From NCBI RefSeq assembly GCF_016725325.1, contig NZ_CP068083.1, forward strand, positions 4,340,001-4,404,000: a DNA stretch of 64,000 nucleotides. The letters are read 5' to 3'. The DNA comes from Sphingobacterium spiritivorum. GTDB taxonomy: Bacteria; Bacteroidota; Bacteroidia; Sphingobacteriales; Sphingobacteriaceae. This document shows, piece after piece, positions 35,053 to 43,965 of the stretch (position 1 is its first letter; each line of letters opens with the position of its first letter). The translations under genes and the position numbers were made by a program. The notes beneath the pieces are model-generated. The model did not search any database. It was not told the origin of the DNA and saw only the letters and a list, made by a program, of their open reading frames with translations.

Positions 35053-35139
35053 CTTTCATCCTCGAAAGTTAAAATTTGACTTTTGCTCTTGATATCACAG
35101 GGCAAATAATTTCTTTTTTACAATCAAATTTTTAAAACG

Positions 35140-35427
35140 ATGAAAAAATCATTCATAATAGCAGCATTCGCTGCCCTTACTCTTACAGCTTGCAATAACA
35201 GCGAAAAGTCTTCGACTGACAACAATTCCAGTTCAGCACCATCTTCAACCGCTCCTGCGATTAATCAGGATAGTATTGATAAGGCTCATGGACATTCCCA
35301 CGACCCGGCAGACAATCAAACCCCTGCTGTTAATAAGGATAGTGCGGATAAGGCTCATGGACACTCCCATGATGCACCTGCTGTAAATCAGGATAGTATT
35401 GACAAAGCTCACGGGCATAAACATTAA
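35140..35427 (+). CDS. His-rich repeat lipoprotein
   Basis: A 95-residue lipoprotein with lipobox LTAC (Cys18), a Ser/Thr-rich linker, and three tandem repeats of the form (A/V)(I/V)N(Q/K)DS(I/A)DKAHGHSHD. The DKAHGHSHD units, ending in AHGHKH, can bind nickel, cobalt, zinc or copper. It is probably a periplasmic-face metal buffer for the efflux system 1.4 kb downstream. This is inferred from composition and neighbours. Confidence 0.75.
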   Translation: MKKSFIIAAFAALTLTACNNSEKSSTDNNSSSAPSSTAPAINQDSIDKAHGHSHDPADNQTPAVNKDSADKAHGHSHDAPAVNQDSIDKAHGHKH

Positions 35428-35547
35428 TTAATCCCCGGAACATTCTTCTACCACTTATATTATGGCATTCCATCGCTATAATATAGGTGTGTGCATTCTT
35501 ATAAGCAGTTCCTTGAAGTTTGTACCGATTTAAATTCACTGTTCTAA

Positions 35548-36231
35548 ATGAGATATATAAAAATAGTCTTATCAATAACCTTGTTATTATTGATAACAGG
35601 GTCGGTGTATGCTCACGGAGTTGATGAGGATACCCAGACCTTTCTAAGCGGAAATTCGGGAGTAGCCTTTGTGCCGTTTCTCTATATCGGGGCAAAGCAC
35701 ATGCTTACCGGATATGACCACCTGTTGTTTCTTGTTGGTGTCATCTTTTTCCTTTACCGACCAAAAGAAGTATTGCTTTATGTGAGCTTTTTCACCATTG
35801 GACACAGTATAACCCTTTTGTTGGGCGTACTGGCAGATATGGCAATCAACGCTTATCTGATTGATGCAATCATTGCACTGTCCATTGTATATAAAGGCTT
35901 TGACAATTTGGGGGGCTTCCAACGCTTTTTAGGTTATCAGCCTAATACAAAAGCAGCAGTTCTAATTTTTGGTCTTTTTCATGGTTTTGGATTAGCCAGT
36001 AAGTTACAGGAATTAAGTTTTGACAGGACGGGACTTCTGACAAACCTTATCGGCTTTAATATTGGCGTAGAAGTAGGTCAATTTATAGCCTTAGCCCTTG
36101 TGCTTTTCATCATAACCAATTGGAGACGGTCGCCAAGTTTCATGAAGTTTTCAACCCTCACCAATACCCTGCTTATGGCAGCAGGCTTCTTATTATTCGG
36201 CTATCAGTTAGTCGGTTATTTTAACTCTTAA
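35548..36231 (+). CDS. HupE/UreJ-family membrane protein
   Basis: A 227-residue protein with a signal peptide (MRYIKIVLSITLLLLITGSV, cleaved after YAHG region) and about six membrane segments. The family's metal-site residues are visible in AKHMLTGYDHLLFLVG and IFGLFHGFGLASKL. HupE/UreJ proteins are nickel- or cobalt-related secondary transporters. It is 12 bp from the anchor-protein gene and part of the RND operon, which favours nickel/cobalt as a substrate of the cargo. Confidence 0.85.
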   Translation: MRYIKIVLSITLLLLITGSVYAHGVDEDTQTFLSGNSGVAFVPFLYIGAKHMLTGYDHLLFLVGVIFFLYRPKEVLLYVSFFTIGHSITLLLGVLADMAINAYLIDAIIALSIVYKGFDNLGGFQRFLGYQPNTKAAVLIFGLFHGFGLASKLQELSFDRTGLLTNLIGFNIGVEVGQFIALALVLFIITNWRRSPSFMKFSTLTNTLLMAAGFLLFGYQLVGYFNS

Positions 36232-36243
36232 AAAAAAATCAAA

Positions 36244-36852
36244 ATGGCAGAAATAACGCATCAAATATTAGACAAAAAATCCATAGTCAAGCAGGTACTA
36301 ATTGCTTTGGTTGTAGGAACGATACTCTTGGTAAGTGCCGTACTTCCGGCTGAATATGGTATAGACCCCTTGGGTATAGGCAAAGCAACAGGATTTAGCA
36401 AGTTGTATGTTGGAGAGGCAAATACGGAGACGTTGGCTTCGGTACCGCATAAAATATTGCAACTTGAAAACGTTGGTTCAGGTGCAGAGGTACCCAAACC
36501 TGCAGCCGCAGACAATCCGGCTCCTGCTACGCAACTTGCAGAACGCACAGACGAAGTTAATGTGGTCATACCAGCAGGAAAAGGACTGGAATATAAGGTG
36601 GACATGCTGAAACACGGAAATCTTCGCTATGAGTGGATTACGGACAAAGGAGAACTGTACTTTGATTTTCACGGTGAAGTAAAGAATAACAATAACTACT
36701 TCGAAAGCTATACCATTGCCTATTCAAACAATATGGTGGGGTCATTGCTCGCACCGTTCGAGGGTCCACAGGGATGGTATTTCAAAAACAATTCAAATGA
36801 GGACATAACTGTCAAAATCAGAATGAAAGGACAGTATCTCCTTAAACAATAA
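36244..36852 (+). CDS. Transmembrane anchor protein of the efflux operon
   Basis: A 202-residue protein with one N-terminal membrane segment (VKQVLIALVVGTILLVSAVL) and a periplasmic domain: a Pro/Ala linker (VPKPAAADNPAPATQ) and a C-terminal beta-rich part (DMLKHGNLRYEWITDKGELY, FDFHGEV, EGPQGWYFKNNSNEDITVKI). Proteins like this are often encoded between HupE and CzcA-type pumps in Bacteroidota ICEs. Its exact job is unknown; it may tie the pump to metal delivery. Confidence 0.75.
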   Translation: MAEITHQILDKKSIVKQVLIALVVGTILLVSAVLPAEYGIDPLGIGKATGFSKLYVGEANTETLASVPHKILQLENVGSGAEVPKPAAADNPAPATQLAERTDEVNVVIPAGKGLEYKVDMLKHGNLRYEWITDKGELYFDFHGEVKNNNNYFESYTIAYSNNMVGSLLAPFEGPQGWYFKNNSNEDITVKIRMKGQYLLKQ

Positions 36853-36871
36853 ATTCTAACAACATTATGAC

Positions 36872-39800
36872 ATGTTAAATAAAATCATTCATTTTTCAAT
36901 TAAGAATAAGTTGGTAATAGGACTATTTACCCTGGCATTGATATGCTGGGGTACATATTCCCTTACCAAACTTCCGATAGATGCCACACCTGATATCACA
37001 GACAATCAGGTCATGGTCATCACGGTGTCGCCTACGTTGGCGGCACAGGAAGTAGAACAACTGGTAACCTTTCCCGTGGAGCAAACGATGGTCAGTATTC
37101 CGGGGATTAAGGATATGCGTTCCTTTTCACGTTTCGGACTATCCATTGTCACCATCGTATTTGAAGAAAAGGTGGACATCTATTGGGGCAGACAACAGGT
37201 GCAGGAACGTCTGACCATAGCCTCAAAGAATATTCCAGAGGGGGTTGGGACACCTGAAATGGCACCTGTTACAACAGGTTTGGGCGAAATATTCCAATAT
37301 GTAGTCCACCCCAAGAAAGGCTATGAAGATAAGTACGATGCAACGGAATTGAGAACCATTCAGGACTGGATTATCAAAAGGCAGTTATTGGGAACACCCG
37401 GGGTTGCCGAAGTGAGCGGTTTCGGTGGTTTCGTAAAACAATATCAGATAACCGTTGACCCCGATAAGCTGGCAAGTCAAAGTATAACCATATCCGATAT
37501 ATTCACTGCACTGGAAAAAAATAACCAGAATACAGGGGGAGCTTATATTGACAAAGGTCCGAATGCCTATTTTATTCGGAGTGAGGGTTTGGTAAAGAAC
37601 ATTGACGAAATTAAAAGCATCGTTGTCAAAAAAGAGAGCGGTACACCCGTGTATATCCGTGATGTCGCCGAGGTGGGTTTTGGCAATGGTCCACGCTACG
37701 GTGCAGCCACCAGAAACGGACAGGGTGAAACGGTTACGGGTATCGTTATGATGCTGAAAGGAGCCAATTCATCGGAAGTTATTTCCAATGTAAAGGATAA
37801 AATCGAGGAAATACAGAAAGGTCTTCCAGAGGGTGTTGAAATCGAACCATTCCTTGACCGTAAAAAATTAGTAGACGGGGCTATTTCAACGGTTTCTACC
37901 AATCTTATCGAGGGAGCTTTGATTGTAATCTTTGTGCTGATTGTATTTCTTGGCAATCTTCGAGGTGGGCTTGTCGTAGCATCGGTCATCCCTTTGGCAA
38001 TGCTGTTCGCTATTTGCATGATGAACCTTTTTGGCGTTTCCGGTAACCTGATGAGCCTTGGCGCGATTGACTTCGGGATTATTGTCGATGGAACGGTCAT
38101 TATAGTGGAGGCGGTCATGCACCGTATAACGGGAAGCAGAGCCCGATATGGAGGGGTGGAAAAACTTACACAAGACCAAATGGATGAGGAAGTGTATGAA
38201 AGCTCACGCAAAATCCGAACAGCCGCCGCTTTTGGCGAAATCATTATCCTCATCGTTTACCTCCCACTGTTGGCTTTGGTTGGTGTTGAGGGCAAGATGT
38301 TCACGCCTATGGCGCAGACGGTATCCTTTGCCATTTTAGGAGCGTTTATTCTTTCTTTTACCTACGTACCGATGATGTCGGCTTTGGTATTGAGCAAGAA
38401 GACATCGCATAAGGAAAATTTTTCTGATAGGATGATGAACGCTATACAAAGAGTGTATTCCCCTATTATCAACGGTGCGATGAAACGGAAACTTTTAGTG
38501 GTATCGGTTGCGGCAGTATTATTCATCATCACGCTTATTACATTCAACAAAATGGGCGCTGAATTTATCCCGCAATTAGACGAGGGCGATTTTGCCGTGG
38601 AAACAAGAGTTCCCGTCGGAAGTTCCATAAACCAAATGATAGACGTTTCCCAAAAAGCACAAACTATTTTATTGAAGAATTATCCCGAAGTAAAACAGGT
38701 GGTTAACAAAATCGGCTCGGGTGAAATACCTACTGACCCGATGCCTATTGAAGCGGGTGACATGATGGTGGTTTTGAAACCAAAGAAAGAATGGACAAGT
38801 GCAGAAACAAGGGAAGAACTCATTGAAAAGATGCAACAATCCCTGTCAGTTATTCCAAATGCAACATTCAGCTTCCAACAGCCTATTCAAATGCGTTTCA
38901 ACGAGCTTCTTACCGGAGCAAAGCAGGATGTGGTATTAAAAATTTATGGTGAGGACTTAGATATACTTTCCGATTTGGCTTCGGATGTTGGCAGGAAAAT
39001 CAAATCCATTGATGGCGTTGAAGACCTGTATGTGGAAGAAATAACAGGTTTGCCACAAATCAATATTCAATTTAACCGTGACAAAATTGGTCAATACGGC
39101 ATGAATATAGAAGATGTAAACAGTGCCATTTCAGCAGGGTTTGCAGGCGAGGTTGCAGGTCTGGTTTATGAGGGCGAACGCCGATTTGATTTGGTGGTCA
39201 GGCTTGACAGTGCTTCCCGTGTAGATATTACCGATGTACAGAACCTGTTTGTAAGTACACCGGAGGGGCAACAAATTCCGTTGAGCGAGGTTGCAGAAAT
39301 CAGCTATAAGCCGGGTCCTGTGCAGATACAGCGAGATAACGCAAAAAGACGGATTACAGTAGGCTTCAATGTCCGTAACCGGGATGTTAAGAGTATCGTA
39401 AATGACATTCAGGATATTATTGCCGCTAAAGTAAAAGTGCCTGCGGGTTATTATGTTACCTATGGCGGTCAATTCAAAAACCTCGAAGAAGCCAATGCCC
39501 GGCTCGCAGTAGCGTTACCTGTAGCCCTATTGCTGATTTTGGTGCTTTTATATTTCACGTTCCATTCCTTAAAACAGGGATTACTGATATTCAGTGCCAT
39601 CCCACTGTCGGCTATCGGTGGAGTGTTCGCTTTACTGATACGGGATATGCCATTCAGTATATCTGCCGGAGTTGGGTTTATCGCACTTTTTGGCGTTGCC
39701 GTATTGAATGGGATTGTATTGATTGCAGAGTTCAACCGATTGGAGAAAGAGGGTGTATCGGATATCTACGAACGGGTGCGTATAGGTACACGGGTAAGAC

Positions 39801-41257
39801 TAAGACCCGTATTGATGACGGCAAGTGTGGCTTCGTTAGGCTTCCTGCCAATGGCGTTATCATCTTCATCCGGGGCGGAAGTACAACGTCCTTTGGCTAC
39901 GGTGGTAATCGGTGGATTGATTACGGCAACGGTTTTGACTTTGGTCGTACTGCCTGTACTCTATATCTATTTTACCCGACCATCAAAAAAAGTTAAAAGT
40001 TTACCTGCCGCTATCCTAATTTTAGGCTTTTTCCTGTTACCATCATTGGGCAATGCCCAAAATATTGGCGGTCAACCTACGAGGTCACTTACCTTGCAGC
40101 AATCCATTGATGAAGCCTTGAAGAGCAATGCACAGGTAAAAATTGCCGATTATGACATCAGCTTGCAGCAGATGCTCAAAAAAGGAAGCGTGACCATGCC
40201 CAAGACGGAAGTTTCTTATACGCAGGGCGTAGTCAGTAATCCTACCATAACGGATAACCTGCTCGTCGTCGGACAACGGATAGATTTCCCAACCGTGTAC
40301 GGCAACCAGTCGAGACTGGCACAGGAGAAAATAAAGAGTAGCGAAGCCTATAAAGCCGTGACAGAAAATGACCTTGTACGTAGTGTAAAACTGGCTTACG
40401 TTCAGTACCAGTATGCGTTGGAACGAAAAGCACTTTGGGTGGGGCTTGACAGTATTTATGTAAAACTAAGCAAGGCAAGCAATATAAGATATAGAACCGG
40501 AGAAGCGACCAGTTTGGAAAACATCACTTCATCGGTGCAGTCAAAGCAGATACAAAATGAACTTGGAAAGAGTGATGCCGATATAAGAATCGCCAAACAA
40601 CTTCTTCAGACACTTTTGAATACATCGGATGATATTACCATTAAGGACACATCATTGGTGGAGAGGGAGCTTTTATTGTCTCAACAAGTTGTGTCATCTA
40701 CGGATAATCCATTGCTAAGCTATCTGCGACAGGAAATAGCAGTAAACCGACAGACTACCTCTTTAGAGAGAAGCAAAATGTTGCCTGACATCATTCTTGG
40801 ATTTAATAGCCAAACCTACAAAGGGCTACAAACCATAAATGGCGTTGACCGTACCTACACGGGCAAAGACAGGTTCAACTTTTTTCAGGTTGGAGTAGCT
40901 ATCCCTTTATTTCCGGGCGGTTATAGGTCGAGAATAAACGCGTCTAAAATCAACGAGCAGAAATCACAGGCGGAGGTTGAACTTGCGACCACGAACCTGA
41001 ACGGCAGACTGAAAGAACTTGTACAGGAATATACCAAATTCCAGAAGTCGCTTAGCTATTATCAGCAAGAGGCATTGCCACAGGCTAATCTGATTATAAA
41101 TAACTCGGATAAAAGTTTCAGGAGCGGTGATATATCTTATACCCAGCATTTACAGAACCTCACCCTATCGAGCAATATCCATTCGGAATATCTGGATAAC
41201 CTGTACAACTATAACCGGGTAGTAATTTCAATAGAAGCGATTTTAGGCAACAAGTAA
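36872..41257 (+). CDS. Heavy-metal RND pump (CzcA/CusA type) fused to a TolC-like channel
   Basis: A 1,461-residue fusion. Residues 1 to ~1,033 are a full HME-RND proton/metal antiporter with 12 membrane segments; the proton-relay segment reads IDFGIIVDGTVIIVEAV (Asp400, Asp406, Glu413), the divalent-cation pattern rather than the Cu/Ag one. Residues ~1,060-1,461 are an outer-membrane-factor domain (SLTLQQSIDEALKSNAQV, LVRSVKLAYVQYQYALER). The join at ~1,040-1,060 (AAILILGFFLLPSLGNAQ) looks like a former signal peptide. It exports metal from inner membrane through the outer membrane with the adaptor encoded next. Confidence 0.95.
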   Translation: MLNKIIHFSIKNKLVIGLFTLALICWGTYSLTKLPIDATPDITDNQVMVITVSPTLAAQEVEQLVTFPVEQTMVSIPGIKDMRSFSRFGLSIVTIVFEEKVDIYWGRQQVQERLTIASKNIPEGVGTPEMAPVTTGLGEIFQYVVHPKKGYEDKYDATELRTIQDWIIKRQLLGTPGVAEVSGFGGFVKQYQITVDPDKLASQSITISDIFTALEKNNQNTGGAYIDKGPNAYFIRSEGLVKNIDEIKSIVVKKESGTPVYIRDVAEVGFGNGPRYGAATRNGQGETVTGIVMMLKGANSSEVISNVKDKIEEIQKGLPEGVEIEPFLDRKKLVDGAISTVSTNLIEGALIVIFVLIVFLGNLRGGLVVASVIPLAMLFAICMMNLFGVSGNLMSLGAIDFGIIVDGTVIIVEAVMHRITGSRARYGGVEKLTQDQMDEEVYESSRKIRTAAAFGEIIILIVYLPLLALVGVEGKMFTPMAQTVSFAILGAFILSFTYVPMMSALVLSKKTSHKENFSDRMMNAIQRVYSPIINGAMKRKLLVVSVAAVLFIITLITFNKMGAEFIPQLDEGDFAVETRVPVGSSINQMIDVSQKAQTILLKNYPEVKQVVNKIGSGEIPTDPMPIEAGDMMVVLKPKKEWTSAETREELIEKMQQSLSVIPNATFSFQQPIQMRFNELLTGAKQDVVLKIYGEDLDILSDLASDVGRKIKSIDGVEDLYVEEITGLPQINIQFNRDKIGQYGMNIEDVNSAISAGFAGEVAGLVYEGERRFDLVVRLDSASRVDITDVQNLFVSTPEGQQIPLSEVAEISYKPGPVQIQRDNAKRRITVGFNVRNRDVKSIVNDIQDIIAAKVKVPAGYYVTYGGQFKNLEEANARLAVALPVALLLILVLLYFTFHSLKQGLLIFSAIPLSAIGGVFALLIRDMPFSISAGVGFIALFGVAVLNGIVLIAEFNRLEKEGVSDIYERVRIGTRVRLRPVLMTASVASLGFLPMALSSSSGAEVQRPLATVVIGGLITATVLTLVVLPVLYIYFTRPSKKVKSLPAAILILGFFLLPSLGNAQNIGGQPTRSLTLQQSIDEALKSNAQVKIADYDISLQQMLKKGSVTMPKTEVSYTQGVVSNPTITDNLLVVGQRIDFPTVYGNQSRLAQEKIKSSEAYKAVTENDLVRSVKLAYVQYQYALERKALWVGLDSIYVKLSKASNIRYRTGEATSLENITSSVQSKQIQNELGKSDADIRIAKQLLQTLLNTSDDITIKDTSLVERELLLSQQVVSSTDNPLLSYLRQEIAVNRQTTSLERSKMLPDIILGFNSQTYKGLQTINGVDRTYTGKDRFNFFQVGVAIPLFPGGYRSRINASKINEQKSQAEVELATTNLNGRLKELVQEYTKFQKSLSYYQQEALPQANLIINNSDKSFRSGDISYTQHLQNLTLSSNIHSEYLDNLYNYNRVVISIEAILGNK

Positions 41258-41274
41258 TTAAAAATTTTAAAGAA

Positions 41275-42471
41275 ATGACAAAATTATCAATTAAATATTT
41301 ACCGTTACTGCTCGTTGCGATGATGGCAGTATCTTCTTGTAAAGACAAAAAAGACGGTGATACGGAAAGTCAAGAAGTCCCTGAACAGGTTACGACCGAT
41401 ACTGCGGCAAATGGTATCAAAACCATGACGTTTACGGATGACCAATATAAGCTATCTGATATTCAGACAGGCAAAATAGAAAGCCGTAACCTAAGCAGCA
41501 TTATAAAAATGACGGGTGTCATCGATGCCGAGCCAGAAAGCGAAGCCTCCGTATCCGCACCTTTGGGCGGATACATCAAAACAGCCGGACTGTTACCGGG
41601 GCAACAGGTAAAAAAAGGACAGCTATTAGCTACATTGGAAAACCCTGAATTTATTGTTATCCAACAACAATATCTGGAAAGCCTCGGTCGGCTTGAATAT
41701 TTGGAAGAAGAATATAAAAGACAGCAAGAGTTAAGGGATGAAGATATCAACGCTACCAAAACTTTTCAGCAGGTCAGTGCTGACCTGAAAGTGATGAAAG
41801 CCCAAATTTCAGGTTTGGAGCAGCAGATGGCATTGATAGGGATTAGCAGCTCGGCTTTGAAGAAAAGCGGAAGCATTTCAAGAACTGCAAATATCTATGC
41901 CCCTATAGGTGGATACATAAAAGCCAGCAATGTTAATATCGGGAAATACGTGGCAGCCACCGATGTGCTTTTCGAAATCATGGGGACAAATAACCTGCAT
42001 CTTGCATTGAATGCCTTTGAGAAAGATTTAGGCAAAATCCGTCCGGGACAATCGGTTAAGTTCTCATTATCCAATGAAAACAGGTACGACAGGACAGCCA
42101 AAGTATTTCTGGTCGGACAGGCTGCGGACAACAACAAAATGATACCCGTACTTTGTCGTTTTTCCCAAGAAACCGGCTTGCTTCCGGGTATGTATGTGAA
42201 AGCACTACTTGAAACCTCAGCGGAACAACAGAATGCTGTCCCAACTGATGCTCTCGTTCAGTTAGAGGGAATGGACTATATTATTGTTCAGACAAATCAG
42301 GCAAAAGAAAGCTATACGTTCCAATTAATTCCGGTTTCAAAAGGTGTTGAGCAAGCAGGCTACACAGCTATTGAATTGCCATCAACGGTTAATGAAGATG
42401 AGCTTACAGTCGTTACCAAGAATGCTTATACCATTCTTTCAGCAATTAGAAACGCCGAAGAGGAAGAATAA
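41275..42471 (+). CDS. RND efflux periplasmic adaptor (CzcB/CusB type)
   Basis: A 398-residue membrane-fusion lipoprotein with lipobox VSSC (Cys22). It has the barrel-sandwich halves (SVSAPLGGYIKTAGLLPGQQ and NIYAPIGGYIKASNVNIGKY) around a coiled-coil hairpin (about 125-190), then beta-barrel and membrane-proximal domains. It bridges the inner pump and the outer channel domain of the preceding gene, 17 bp upstream. Confidence 0.93.
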   Translation: MTKLSIKYLPLLLVAMMAVSSCKDKKDGDTESQEVPEQVTTDTAANGIKTMTFTDDQYKLSDIQTGKIESRNLSSIIKMTGVIDAEPESEASVSAPLGGYIKTAGLLPGQQVKKGQLLATLENPEFIVIQQQYLESLGRLEYLEEEYKRQQELRDEDINATKTFQQVSADLKVMKAQISGLEQQMALIGISSSALKKSGSISRTANIYAPIGGYIKASNVNIGKYVAATDVLFEIMGTNNLHLALNAFEKDLGKIRPGQSVKFSLSNENRYDRTAKVFLVGQAADNNKMIPVLCRFSQETGLLPGMYVKALLETSAEQQNAVPTDALVQLEGMDYIIVQTNQAKESYTFQLIPVSKGVEQAGYTAIELPSTVNEDELTVVTKNAYTILSAIRNAEEEE

Positions 42472-42493
42472 GACCATTCATTAAGTCTACTGT

Positions 42494-42703
42494 ATGAAAT
42501 CAGGAAGAAATAGAAGCAGGAAAACAAGAAAGAGGAAGAAATTTGTACCTCCTCCAAAAATGAAAGGAGGTACAAATAATAAACGCTTATCAACGATGAC
42601 AAAGTGTTTGCTGATTGCTTTTGGAGTACTCGTGTTTATTGTATTGCTCATGCTATCGACGGTGTTGTCAAACATAGGGGTATCGAAAGAACATGTCCCT
42701 TAA
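42494..42703 (+). CDS. Small basic single-pass membrane protein
   Basis: A 69-residue protein with a very basic N-terminus (KSGRNRSRKTRKRKKFVPPP) and one membrane segment (MTKCLLIAFGVLVFIVLLML). It begins 22 bp after the adaptor gene. No family is recognised. The gap to 42828 contains only short broken frames. Confidence 0.55.
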   Translation: MKSGRNRSRKTRKRKKFVPPPKMKGGTNNKRLSTMTKCLLIAFGVLVFIVLLMLSTVLSNIGVSKEHVP

Positions 42704-42827
42704 TAGCACAACAATATGAACTATTTACAAATATTTTTTCCCGGCAATTCTTTGGCTTCCTGTCATGTTGATAAAGGCTTTCCCTTTTTGGGAAACCGCC
42801 ATCGTGGAATTTAATTTAATATAATCA

Positions 42828-43538
42828 ATGAAAAAATATTTGAAAGAAACACAAATTCTTGATTACAATCACCCATCGATACAGCGTATTGTTAACCAAA
42901 GGTATTGGAAAGATTTTGATACAATTTTTAGAATTAAAGCAATATATAACTATGTAAGGGATGAAATAAAGTTTGCGTATGAAAGCCATTCAACATCAAG
43001 TTCCTCCCAAGTGATTTTGAACGGGTATGGAGACAACAATACAAAATCAATTCTATTGATGTCATTTTTAAGGGCAGTCGGCGTACCAACTCGTGTACAT
43101 GGATTTATTGTCAGCAAATCGCTAATGGCGAGTGTGCCGAAAGACATCTGGTATAAAGTTCTGCCAAACAAATTCAGACATAGCTTGGTGGAAATATATG
43201 TTGAAAGTGATTGGTACATTTTAGAGGGGATAATGTTAGACAAGGATTATTTGGACGGATTAACTAAAGTATATAATGAACCAGAATGCGAAAACCTGTT
43301 CTTGGGTTTAAAGGCGAGCCAAGAGGATATAGATTTCGAAAATCTAAAAGTCAACCCGTTATTGAAGAAATCCATTATCAAACAAGAATACATATTGGAA
43401 GACTTGGGCGTATTCGAATCTCCTGATAAATTCTATTTTCAGTATCCAAAACAGGGTAATACCATTAAGAATTTTTTCTTCAAAAACCTTGTACGACACT
43501 TACTAAACAAACAGATTGATAAAATAAGAAAGCAATAA
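42828..43538 (+). CDS. Transglutaminase-like protein lacking the catalytic Cys
   Basis: A 236-residue cytoplasmic protein of the transglutaminase-like (papain-fold) superfamily. The stretch VILNGYGDNNTKSILLMSFL plus LRAVGVPTRVHGF aligns with the catalytic helix, but the position normally Cys (GYGQCNTK in relatives) is Asn70. A candidate His118 (FRHSLVEIYV) and Asp138 remain. It may be inactive or bind a ligand instead. It lies among ICE cargo genes with no clear partner. Confidence 0.75.
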   Translation: MKKYLKETQILDYNHPSIQRIVNQRYWKDFDTIFRIKAIYNYVRDEIKFAYESHSTSSSSQVILNGYGDNNTKSILLMSFLRAVGVPTRVHGFIVSKSLMASVPKDIWYKVLPNKFRHSLVEIYVESDWYILEGIMLDKDYLDGLTKVYNEPECENLFLGLKASQEDIDFENLKVNPLLKKSIIKQEYILEDLGVFESPDKFYFQYPKQGNTIKNFFFKNLVRHLLNKQIDKIRKQ

Positions 43539-43624
43539 GGTTCAAAGACCCTAAATTTTTAAAATGATAGACGGCGGAAAATGTAAAATACATTAGTTAC
43601 TGCCTGTTTTAATTTGAATATCCA

Positions 43625-43948
43625 ATGTCAATATTTATTATAAAAAATATCGTCCACTATTCATTACACTTCCTCTTTCCGGGGTTGGTTGCCTTTGTGT
43701 TTTACAAAAGGGGATGGAAAACCGTCTGGATAATTCTACTACTGACAATGATTGTTGACGTTGACCACTTGATTGCAAAACCGATATTCGACCCAAACAG
43801 ATGCAGTATTGGTTTTCATTTTCTGCATTCGTATTACGCAATAGCTGTATATGCTTTAGCATTCCTGTTTGGCACTAAAATAATCCGAATTATTGCACTT
43901 GGACTATTACTACACATGGCAACCGATTTTCAGGATTGCCTATGGTAA
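43625..43948 (+). CDS. DUF6122-like membrane protein
   Basis: A 107-residue protein with four hydrophobic segments. It has conserved polar residues in membrane context (VHYSLHF, TMIVDVDHLIAKP, IGFHFLHSYYA, LLHMATDFQDCLW), the pattern of small DUF6122-type proteins related to membrane-bound metal-dependent hydrolases (YdjM/DUF457-like). The His/Asp residues may hold a metal. Function unknown. Confidence 0.7.
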   Translation: MSIFIIKNIVHYSLHFLFPGLVAFVFYKRGWKTVWIILLLTMIVDVDHLIAKPIFDPNRCSIGFHFLHSYYAIAVYALAFLFGTKIIRIIALGLLLHMATDFQDCLW

Positions 43949-43965
43949 AAACAATATTATAATAT

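Noticed and set aside
37696..38253. 185-codon frame antisense to the RND pump gene
   Set aside because: It mirrors the codon pattern of the pump gene on the other strand, has Ser/Ile/Arg-rich nonsense composition and no start context.
42704..42827. Short open frames between the small basic protein and the transglutaminase-like gene
   Set aside because: The more protein-like frame (LPVMLIKAFPFWETAIVEF) has a stop upstream and no good start; at most a relic.
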